From positions 36,084,001 to 36,148,000 of the forward strand of contig OZ231128.1 in assembly GCA_965153355.1 (NCBI GenBank): a DNA stretch of 64,000 nucleotides. Reading direction: 5' to 3'. Below are positions 10,048-18,103 of this stretch, one piece after another; position 1 is the stretch's first letter; each line of letters opens with the position of its first letter. Position numbers and translations under genes: made by a program. The notes below the pieces were generated by a model. The model did not search any database and had not been told where the DNA came from. It saw only the letters and a list, made by a program, of their open reading frames with translations. The stretch comes from Flaccisagitta enflata. Taxonomy: Eukaryota; Chaetognatha; Sagittoidea; Aphragmophora.

Positions 10048-10098
10048 CTTTAACGTTAAAAATTAAAGAGCGCGTCTCAGACCCGGAGTCTTCATCCT
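10048..10098 (-). CDS. candidate 51-nt micro-exon
   Basis: On the minus strand a pyrimidine-rich acceptor (TTGTCATTCATTTACATAG) precedes 51 nt, which end at the donor GTTAAAG|GTAAAAC. One frame reads DEDSGSETRSLIFNVK. It could be an upstream exon of the TTC3-like gene, but it ends in phase 1 while the 7543 exon starts in phase 0, so another exon would be needed. The evidence is signals only. Confidence 0.2.
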
Positions 10099-10146
10099 CT
10101 ATGTAAATGAATGACAAATGACAACTGAGAAATCGAGAATCGAAAG

Positions 10147-10245
10147 AAGAAGAAGAAGAAGAAGAAGAAGAAGAAGAAGAAGAAGAAGAAGAAGAAGAAG
10201 AAGAAGAAAAAGAAGAAGAAAGAGGAGGTGACTAGGATTCAAAGG

Positions 10246-10312
<67 letters not shown>

Positions 10313-10344
10313 GAGCAAGCAAGAAAGCAAGAAAGCAAGAAAGC

Positions 10345-10400
<56 letters not shown>

Positions 10401-10559
10401 AAAGAAAGATAGAAATAGAGATAGAAAGAAAGAGAGAAAGAAAGAAAAAAAAAGAAAGGAAGAGAAAACAGCAGAGAGAAAGACGGACAGAAAGAAAGAA
10501 AGAAAGCAGACAGAACTTTGAAAGAAACAAAAAGAGAAAGAAAGAAAGAAAGAAAAAAT

Positions 10560-10611
<52 letters not shown>

Positions 10612-10648
10612 AAAAAAGAAAGAAAGAAAGAAAGAAAGAAAGAAAAAG

Positions 10649-10743
<95 letters not shown>

Positions 10744-10752
10744 GAGAAAGAG

Positions 10753-10807
<55 letters not shown>

Positions 10808-10845
10808 AAAAAGAAAGACAGAAAGAAAGAAGGTGAAAAAAAGAA
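10147..10845 (+). repeat. (AAG)n then (GAAA)n microsatellites
   Basis: (AAG)n runs over about 10147-10232. Imperfect (GAAA)n follows at 10246-10845 with short interruptions (for example GAAAGCAAGAAAGCAAG near 10320). It abuts an R1 copy at 10863. Long open frames on both strands (Lys/Glu/Arg or Phe/Leu/Ser) are repeat translations. Confidence 0.95.
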
Positions 10846-10862
10846 ATAGCGAGAACGACAGA

Positions 10863-11018
10863 AACAAGGCCGGATACACGGCCACCAGTTGCGGACAGGT
10901 CGGCAGGGGCGGAAATGCGCGTTTTCCCACTTTTCGACTCGTGCTCACCGACCGACCGACCGACCGACGGACGGACGGACAAAGCCTCTTATATAGTTGC
11001 GTGTCCGCAACTAAAAAT
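10863..11018 (-). repeat. R1 copy, GTTGCGGAC/GTCCGCAAC stem class
   Basis: On the minus strand it starts TTTTTAGTTGCGGACACGCA with ACT closing the hairpin, then GTCCGTCCGTCCGTCGGTCG. The 3' arm is CCTGTCCGCAACTGG and the end is CCGTGTATCCGGCCTTGTTT. A complete short copy and a good reference for the family. Confidence 0.85.
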
Positions 11019-12945
11019 GATTGAGAAGAAATTGGGAAAGTATGAGAACTGAAGAAGAAGATAAACGTAAGAGGGCAGCACGACTAAATACGCGCGTATG
11101 CATGATCTTTTATTGACGATCAATTTTGGTCCGAGGGACTGATTAGGATATGCTTTTGTTTCTCGCGTTATTACTCACTAATCATATGTTACTTGTCTTG
11201 TCCGGGTCAATAGAAACATAAATTTCAATTTCATTAAGTGTAACAGCGCGGTCGACGGTCGTTGCTCATTTGTCTGAGACGCGCGCTAAGCGATGATTTT
11301 AGGAGCATTTTCATTTTCCTCATTCTCATAATTTCTTACGTCATACGCTAGCATTGATACTGTTATTTATTGCGTAGTATCAAAAAAATATTGTCCTTTT
11401 TCAAACTTCGTCTTTTTCTTCATAATATGGCAAAGTAGGCTAACAGGTGTGCCGTGTGGATTGTCAAATGTTTGGGTGACCGACCGACAGACTTGCCTCT
11501 TGTTACATGGGCAAATCATAATTTTGTGAGTTGAAAAGTCTTGTCTATCTGTCTGTTGGCTCATTGTGAAGTTAAAGAGTCAGTCCATAGCAGTTATGAC
11601 TGGCCATGTTTCACACTTAATACTGTACTGTGGTTTCAGGGTTGTCAGAGGATTGTTGAGGGGGTGCAACAAGTATGTTACACCATCTTTGCGTACACCT
11701 GTAGCATGCTTGGGTCTTGCAACAAAAAGATAGTTCAGTTGACAAAAGTGCAACGCCGTTTTGTGGTAAAGCTTTTAGGACTATAGGACACAATCCTTTG
11801 GAAGAGTGAATTTGCATTGCCAAATATATTTTACTGTAAATCTTTAAAATCTTTATATAAAAAATATTTTTCATGAATGACAAATAAAAAATAAAAAAAA
11901 TCACTATTTTTGATAATAAAAAAAAATTGTTTCATACATTTTTTTTTGTATTTTGTTGGTTTTTCTTATTATTTTTAGCTATTGATACAATTTTTTTTTT
12001 AAGATAGATTGAATATACTTTAAACAAATCATATTTATCTTTATAAGGCACTTACCAATGGTAATAAATGAAAAAAAGTAATGAAAAACTGATTTTATAA
12101 AAAAATTTCAATTTTTTATATTTCTAGCTATATAAGCTAAATGAAATGAGATTTTGCATTGATTTTCAAAAGAATATATTACTCAAACACTTAGTTACCT
12201 AAAACCATCATCGATTTTATCATTGTTTTATTATGATTTTTTAATGCATGTGGCAGTCGAAATCTCGCGCTCAAAAGAACCGCGTCATAGACACAAGCAT
12301 TTTAGACAATATCTCCACTTTGAATAAAAAATTGATACAAAAATTAGTGAGATTCAAAAACTAGATTAAATATCTGATCAAATGGCACTAACCGCGTTCT
12401 TCCAAGTCCAAGCGTTTAGAAATGACAGACAAAACAAAATTGCTACTCCAAATCAAAAATGGCAAAAACATTGCAGTTAGTTGATAAAAGATGGCGCTCT
12501 AATACATTGTGCCACTATAACGAGGTAATGGCACATCAATCTGGGTGTCAACCCCTTTAGTGGTTAGCCTGGAAACATCTCTGATCAAAATCTCATTGAA
12601 TCACTTTGGTCTCAGGTCAGGAAGCTTCAAAGTAAAGAACACGCAATATAGCTGCAGGGCTAAAAAAAAATCATTGTAATAATCTGGGGAAGATCGCACC
12701 AATTTACTTCAAATCTCTCTACAAATGCATGCCAAGGCATATGAAGGCGGTTAGTAATGCTCAGGGAGGAAAAAGCAAGTATTACACATGTTTCGGAATT
12801 GAATTACATATTATGTATTGAATTTATTGATCAATGCTCTTCTTGTGTCTATAATTTTGAGCTAGATAGTACTTAGGTTTTAACCGAATTTAGTTGATAA
12901 ATCAAATCGCACCCATTTTGATTCCATAATTATTTCCTAGCTAGT
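11019..12945. other. non-coding, AT-rich interval
   Basis: No convincing exon. A degenerate R1 scrap (GACCGACCGACAGACTTGCC) lies near 11478-11515. Sequence at 12242-12330 is an inverted copy of 9013-9110, and GAGCTAGATAGTACTT near 12860 inverts sequence near 9050. Otherwise I see nothing. Confidence 0.45.
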
Positions 12946-14250
12946 AGAACACAGGGGGACTTTTGTTTGTTCGTCCGTATGTCCATTTGTTCGTCGTCCC
13001 CTAGGCCCTCTTAGGCTGGGAATCTGCCCTCTCAGGCCTTAAATCTACTCTCTAAGGTCTGATATATGCCCGCTTAGGCCTGAAATCTGCTCTCTCAGGC
13101 CTTAATCTGCCCTCTCAGGCCTGATATCAGCTCTATCAGGCCTTAAATCTGCCTTCTCAGATTAAAGTCCTGGGAGGGCAGATTTCAGGCCTTAAATCTG
13201 CCCTCACAGGCCTGAAATCTGCTCAGGCCCTAGATCTGCCCTCAGGCCTAAATCTGCTCTCAGGCCGTAAATCTACTCTCTCAGGCCTGAAATCTGCCCT
13301 CTCAGGCCTGAAATCTGCTCTCTCAGGCCTTAAATCTGCCCTCTCAGACCTGATATCTGCTCTCTCAGGCCTCAAAGGTCATTTCCACAATAAACCAGCC
13401 CAGCTGAAATTAATGATATAACAGGCAAAAAAATTGTTTTTATTATGCTAATCCTTTTTTTTCATGATAGAAGCTGTTGTAACACATTACCTGGGATTCA
13501 GTTCCTAGCTAATATTCTTCATACTAAAAATTTTGATAGGCTATGTATCAAAAAATAGGCTAAAATCACCCCCTTTTCTATGTCACACTGATGTCACATT
13601 TAAAATCACTATGAAAAAAACATCAAAAAATCATTAAGCCTACTCAACTATAGGTCATTTTGTATAATGAAAAATGTCTTGTTTCCCCTTTTAGTACAGA
13701 CATAACCCAAGTTACATGCAAAATTTCAAACCTTCATGTCAATTTTAGCAAGAGGTATTGATTTTTGAAGAGAGTGACCTAATATGTTAACACTCTGTTA
13801 CACCTATGTTACTCTGATTATGAGAAAAATTAACAAAGTTGAACACATTTTAACAATTAGAATTTTTCTTTTTATATGATCTAAAAGAGTATCAAATTCT
13901 ATGCATAGGGTTGAAATTTTAAGCTATTAGGTGCAACCGTGATGAAATTATAATATTTTTATTAATGTTAACGAATTCAGTCGCCCAATTTCCACCAGTC
14001 TAGTTTATTGTGGAAACTGCCCAAATCTACCGTCTCAGATTCAAGGCCTTGGAGGGCAGATTTCAGGCCTGGAAGAGCAGATTTCAGGCCTGAGAGGACA
14101 GGTTTCCGGCCTGAGAGGGCCTGGGGGGATGGACGGACAAGCAAACAGATGGACCAACAAACAATAGTCCTCCTGTGTTCTACAGGACTTCGTCCCTTTC
14201 AGGGCCGCTGCCCTGCTTCCTTTCATTCTGATTTACAACCATGCAAAGCA
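12946..14250. repeat. R2 fold-back element with about 640 bp of central cargo
   Basis: The left arm begins GTAGAACACAGGGGGACTTT and carries the AGGCCTGAAATCTGCCCTCT array to about 13378. The right arm (about 14030-14250) has the inverted array, CCTGTGTTCTACAGGACTTC and the GCCGCTGCCCTGCTTCC block. The outermost left TIR is truncated. Between the arms is unrelated sequence bounded by inverted TTTCCACAATAAAC motifs. Confidence 0.75.
13381..14019. repeat. cargo element inside R2, TTTCCACAATAAAC inverted ends
   Basis: CATTTCCACAATAAACCAG at 13381 and its near reverse complement (GTTTATTGTGGAAACTG, to 14019) bound AT-rich sequence without an open frame. Looks like a non-autonomous element or a fold-back whose arms have decayed. 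I find no clear target duplication. Confidence 0.45.
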
Positions 14251-14261
14251 GGGCATCACTG

Positions 14262-14326
14262 GCCATCACCGGCCCTGCCCACCCGCACGCGATTTTGACT
14301 AGGGAAGCCGTGTATTCGGCCTTGTT
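14262..14326 (+). repeat. R1 fragment (3' end) adjoining R2
   Basis: CCTGCCCACCCGCACGCGAT and AAGCCGTGTATTCGGCCTTG are an R1 3' end placed directly after the R2 right terminal block. No 5' hairpin is present. Confidence 0.6.
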
Positions 14327-14496
14327 TTTTATGTGAGTAATTTAAAGATTTCAGCATTGTAGATGTTCATAACCAATCATCATGAAAATCAGCTTGTCCC
14401 AAAACTACAAGATCCTTTTTTCTCAAATCTGAGGCCAGATTCAGATTCTTCAGGTCCTTTCAAACTGAAAATCAGCTTGACCTAAAACCAAGATCA

Positions 14497-14802
14497 TTTT
14501 TAGATGCGTCCTTGCATCTCTATAATAGGCTGTGTCCATCTGTTGGTCGGTTGGTCTGTCTGTCTGTCTGTAACGCATTTGTAAAAGCATCAGAATCTTG
14601 CATTTTTTCATCAGAAAATTTGTATCAACTAAATAAAAGTAGCATACATTGAATAATTCATTCATTAAATCATTCATTCATTCTTAAACAACATTCATTC
14701 ATAAAAACATTCATTAATGAAAAATATTCGTTTATAAAAAACATTCATTCATAAAAAACATTCATTCACAGAGGACGCATCGTTGGCCTACTTGGCCTTG
14801 TT
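14497..14802 (+). repeat. R1 copy, GATGCGTC/GACGCATC stem class
   Basis: Starts TTTTTAGATGCGTCCTTGCA with TCT closing the hairpin, then GTTGGTCGGTTGGTCTGTC. The 3' arm GAGGACGCATCGTTGG is at 14771-14786 and the end is CTTGGCCTTGTT. The interior holds a CATTCATTCATT (TGAA-type) array, as in other copies of this class. Confidence 0.8.
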
Positions 14803-15531
14803 CCTAAAATGTGAGACCAGATTCAGATTCCTTATGTCTTTACAAACTTTTTCCTTTCTCAGAAAAAAGTGAAGGTCTTTTGCCCCTCCAAGGCCGCTGC
14901 CACATAACAATGAATAATGATAGTATCCATTACTGTTCAGATGATGGACTGACGAATGTACTGACGGATGTATGTATGACAGATGGATGAACATACAGAG
15001 AGATCGACGGACGGACAGATAGATGGACAGATGTATTGAAATTCACCCCAATGCCAAAATCATGCATATTTTTTTACTTTTAGGCCAGTAGGCTAGTTAG
15101 GCCGGTTGGGTGGGTCGGATCATAATATACGCATAGGATGTAAAGTGGCTTACGTTAGTACAGCTTCCCTCCAAATATGAAGCTAATCGGTCAAGCCTTA
15201 AAGGATAGAATCGAGGTCAAGCTAAATGCGACCGCCGGACATTCTTATCCAAAGTACTGAGTAGTATGACAGGTGGAACAATATGTTATGTTATTTTTGA
15301 TTTTTCTCATTATTCCTCATTCTCTTCTGCCTCTTCCTAACACTTACGCTTCATTGACCTCTCCTACCATAATCATCCGAGGTCTCTGATGATGACACAA
15401 ATTCGTCTGAGTTAAGGTAGTCGCAAAGAAAGCAATCCTTGTACTTGCATAATGGATAGCATTGTTTTTCTTTGGAATAACAATGCCTACCCATCTCCTT
15501 CAGGGCTTATTTCACGCAAAATGAACTCACG
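14803..15531. other. no gene; scattered GGAC/GATGGAC repeats
   Basis: A GACGGACGGACAGATAGATG-type tract near 14940-15030 looks like R1 interior without ends. The remainder shows nothing I can name. Confidence 0.4.
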
Positions 15532-15726
15532 TTTTTAGTCGCGTGCTACGCGACTCAATGACCCCCTATGTCCGTTGGTCGGTCTGTCTGTCTGTCCGTC
15601 GGTCCGTCTGCGTTAACTTTTTCTGCCATTTTACATCGTTTCAAGTCATTTTAAGTCATTTTACATTTTGACTTTATATCTTTTAGTCTTGACGACCGCA
15701 CGCGACTTAGAGGTGTTGGCCTTGTT
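15532..15726 (+). repeat. R1 copy, GTCGCGTGC/GCACGCGAC stem class
   Basis: The hairpin AGTCGCGTGCTACGCGACT is followed by GTTGGTCGGTCTGTCTGTC. The 3' arm is CCGCACGCGACTTAGAGG and the end TTGGCCTTGTT. The middle third (CATTTTACATCGTTTCAAGT) differs from other copies. Confidence 0.85.
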
Positions 15727-15799
15727 GAATGTGTAGACACCTTCTTTAACACAAGAAGTACTAATCTTAAGACAGATGGGAGGACAGATGGAATTCTGG

Positions 15800-16305
15800 A
15801 AATTCCCGTGTTCTACAGGACATCGGCATTGGGGCCGCTGCCCAAAAAGCAGGGTAGTGGCCCTAAAGGGGAACAGGTCCCCAAGGGCAATATGTGGTCA
15901 GCGATACCCGTTGCCCTGCTTTGCATTGGTGTGAATTGGAATAAGAGGAAGCAGGGATAGCGGCCCTGACTGGGACGAAGTCCTGTAGAACACAGGGGAC
16001 TTTCATTTGTCCGTTCGTCCATCCGTCAGTCCCCCCCAAGCCCTCTTAGGCCTGAAATCTGCCCTCTCAGGCCTGAAATCCACCCTCTCAGGCCTGATAT
16101 CTGCCCTGTCAGAGAGGACAGGATTCTGGCCTGAGAGGGCAGCTTTCAGGCCTGGGAGGGCAGATTCAAGATCTGAAAGGGCAGATTCAAGATCTGAAAG
16201 GGCAGGCTCAAGAGCTGAGAGGGCAGATTCCAGGCCTGAGAGGGCAGATTTCAGGGCTGAGAGAGCAGATTTTAGGCCTGAGAGGGCCTGGGGGGACAGA
16301 CAAAC
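15800..16305. repeat. R2 fold-back element, left part (split by BEL element)
   Basis: It contains the accessory block (CCCAAGGGCAATATGTGGTC), the TIR ending in GTAGAACACAGGGGACTTTC and the AGGCCTGAAATCTGCCCTCT array with orientation switch near 16110. It stops at GGGGGACAGACAAAC where the LTR begins. The missing right TIR resumes at 24361. Confidence 0.8.
16301..16305 (+). other. target-site duplication CAAAC (left)
   Basis: CAAAC precedes the 5' LTR and recurs directly after the 3' LTR at 24361-24365. Five bases is the usual BEL/Pao duplication length. Confidence 0.85.
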
Positions 16306-16869
16306 TATATGATCTTTTGTCTATCTTTTTATGCATTATCGGCGTTGCTATGAATATTTCCTTGTTTGGTGGCGCTGCAGTCGCCCAAGCATGAGCGCGT
16401 TAGTTTTGAGCTTGACTTGTTATCGTACGAGCTTACCTGTCGTGTCCGAGCCTCTCATTGGTCAGATTAGTCCTAAGTGAGGAGACCTTTGAGCTGACCT
16501 CTCGTCATTGGTCAACTTACCTTTCGTCACGCGTTAGCGCCTGAAAGTTGGTAACACCCCACATCCTTATAAGCGATCGTTTGCTCTAGCAATTCAGTAT
16601 TCGGCAGTGAGGCCTAAAAGGTAACTATTTCTTGTAGTATTATCATGATTTAGTATTGCGTCTCTGTACTTTTCTAACGTTTCCTTTTGCAAGTGTATTT
16701 ATGAGTTTAACCATTCTGTCCACCAGATTTGACGTCTTCTACATCGCTATCGTTTCCTATGGTTGTCAATACATCTATATATGTTACTATATATGGTCAT
16801 TTATGGTTGTCATTCCTTCGTCCGCGAAATTAGCAAGCCGAATACGCAAATGGCCTAGCCATTACTAGA
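16306..16869 (+). repeat. 5' LTR of BEL/Pao element
   Basis: It begins TATATGATCTTTTGTC and ends CCATTACTAGA. It matches 23797-24360 base for base except two substitutions. It lacks the common TG...CA termini; the boundary is fixed by the flanking CAAAC duplication and equal LTR lengths. Confidence 0.9.
16567..16600 (+). promoter_or_regulatory. LTR core promoter: TATA box plus initiator
   Basis: TTATAAG at 16567-16573 is followed 29 nt later by TCAGT at 16594-16598, the canonical spacing for a TATA box and an initiator. It predicts transcription from the A at 16596 and thus a U3/R border there. The 3' LTR has the identical arrangement. Confidence 0.65.
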
Positions 16870-17420
16870 GTCAAATCTTTCCCTCTTCGCGATCAAGAAG
16901 TCAGTCAAGTTAACGCCTCATCCATTCCTGGTGGAGTTTTAACCACCGGGACTCCAAAGATCCATTCTTTCTCCCTCAAGTTTGGCGGGGATACAACGAA
17001 GTCCCGCCGCCTTCCGTCTTTGGTGGTCATCGCAAATTGACCTGATTTTCTGGTTGGAAATTTAACCACCAGAAACGAAGATTCATCATTTTCCCTCATC
17101 GTCTTCGGTGGTCATTTCAAAGGTTGAGACGCCGATTGTCTTGGAGGAAAAACAACCACCAAGACCACGGATTCCTTTCCCTCATCAACTTCGTCTCTCT
17201 CCTTCAGTTAAGTCCTTAGTTTGGATCATCGTGACATCGTTGTTTATCTTTTTCTCTCTTTCTAACGAAATCGCCGTTCTCTCTTTCTTAAATTTACTCG
17301 ACTTTTCTCTCTTTCCAAGTCAACTCTCTTTCTCCCTCAAAGTTACAAGTTAATCTACACTCGAATCTCTCTTTGTCTCTCTTTCTCTCTCAAGATAACG
17401 CTGGCATTAATCCCGTTGTT
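16870..17420 (+). other. BEL/Pao untranslated leader with degenerate repeats
   Basis: No primer-binding site starts within a few bases of the LTR. A TGGTGGAGTTTTAACC at about 16930 could pair with a tRNA 3' end but is 60 nt downstream. About three degenerate copies of a 90-117-bp unit (TTTCCCTCATCG ... GGTGGTCATTTCAAAG ... GGAAATTTAACCACCAGAAA) occupy 16870-17190. GGTGG...CCACC pairs could form hairpins. Confidence 0.55.
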
Positions 17421-17506
17421 ATTTGGTGGTAGTCAAGTTACCGCCGTACGCGCTTTGGTCACCCATCGCAAATTTATGGTTCCTCGTCTTTTTCATCGTC
17501 AGATCG

Positions 17507-18103
17507 ATGACGCGGAAAGATTGGCAAGAGAAACTACGCCTATTCAAGGAAACAAGTGAGAGGTACCACGCCGCCTTGCTCGAACCCGAAAGCCCCGAAA
17601 ACATCGCGGTAATTGATTCGTACAATTCATTGCTTTCTGAATTAGTGGTCAACGTCGGTCTTTTTAGCACGGAGGAACAACCTGATATAGTTAAAGCTAA
17701 TTTGGCCGAAAAGCTCCGCCAATTTAAAGTGATTAGTATCAAGTACGATACATTCTTACAAGGCCGGGAAAGTCCCGATGATGATTTATCAGTAGTAGGC
17801 AATTCGTTTAACTCCCTTTTGTCTGAATTACTGACCAATCTTAACTTCTTCAATCCTGAAGACAGTATATCGAAAACGCGAAAAAGCGAACATATATCCC
17901 TCAAATTCGTCGCCGTCTCTCAAGAGCAAGAGATAGAGCTAATTCCCGATCCCGCTCAGTTTCTCGCTCTACTCCCCCCTCAAGCACAGAGTCGTCTTTC
18001 GCCTCTACATCGGATACTTCGGCCATACAGATGGGCGATCCCGCGGCCGAAGCGGCAGCAGCCGCAGATAAGGAGAAGAAGACAGCCCGACTTTGGCAGT
18101 TGA
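17507..18103 (+). CDS. BEL/Pao Gag-like N-terminal open frame with duplicated module
   Basis: The ATG at 17507 opens a frame of 198 codons ending in TGA at 18101. Residues about 6-53 and 66-115 are two versions of one module (EKLRLFK...SYNSLLSEL and EKLRQFK...SFNSLLSEL), period about 60 residues, which supports real coding. The frame overlaps the downstream gag-pro frame, which is open from about 17860 and lies one base back (-1). The last 30 codons read as low-complexity basic sequence, suggesting that the coding continuity passes into the other frame before then. It could be the N-terminus of Gag joined by frameshifting, a separate accessory product, or a frame broken by mutation. I know no named family for it. 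Confidence 0.55.
   Translation: MTRKDWQEKLRLFKETSERYHAALLEPESPENIAVIDSYNSLLSELVVNVGLFSTEEQPDIVKANLAEKLRQFKVISIKYDTFLQGRESPDDDLSVVGNSFNSLLSELLTNLNFFNPEDSISKTRKSEHISLKFVAVSQEQEIELIPDPAQFLALLPPQAQSRLSPLHRILRPYRWAIPRPKRQQPQIRRRRQPDFGS
17974..17980 (+). promoter_or_regulatory. possible -1 frameshift heptamer CCCCCCT
   Basis: In the upstream frame the codons are CTC CCC CCT, giving C CCC CCT, which fits the X XXY YYZ form. It lies within the 17860-18103 overlap, in the direction needed. A CGGCC...GGCCG pair near 18022-18046 might form a downstream stem. Runs of C are weak slip sites, so this is tentative. Confidence 0.25.

Noticed and set aside
10099-11024. Several long open frames (Lys/Glu-rich or Phe/Ser/Leu-rich)
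   Set aside because: They are translations of (AAG)n and (GAAA)n in various frames, open only because the repeat lacks stops.
12946-14210. CRISPR-like array of about 21-bp repeats
   Set aside because: The units are directly adjacent without spacers and switch orientation, so they are tandem arms of a fold-back element. The genome is eukaryotic.
16930-16947. Primer-binding site starting TGGTGGAG
   Set aside because: It lies about 60 nt from the LTR and belongs to the leader's repeated GGTGG...CCACC motif, so I could not accept it as the primer site.
17907-18103. C-terminal part of the Gag-side frame as genuine protein
   Set aside because: After about 17900 the frame becomes low-complexity and basic while the overlapping gag-pro frame carries the plausible continuation; I therefore do not treat this tail as a domain.
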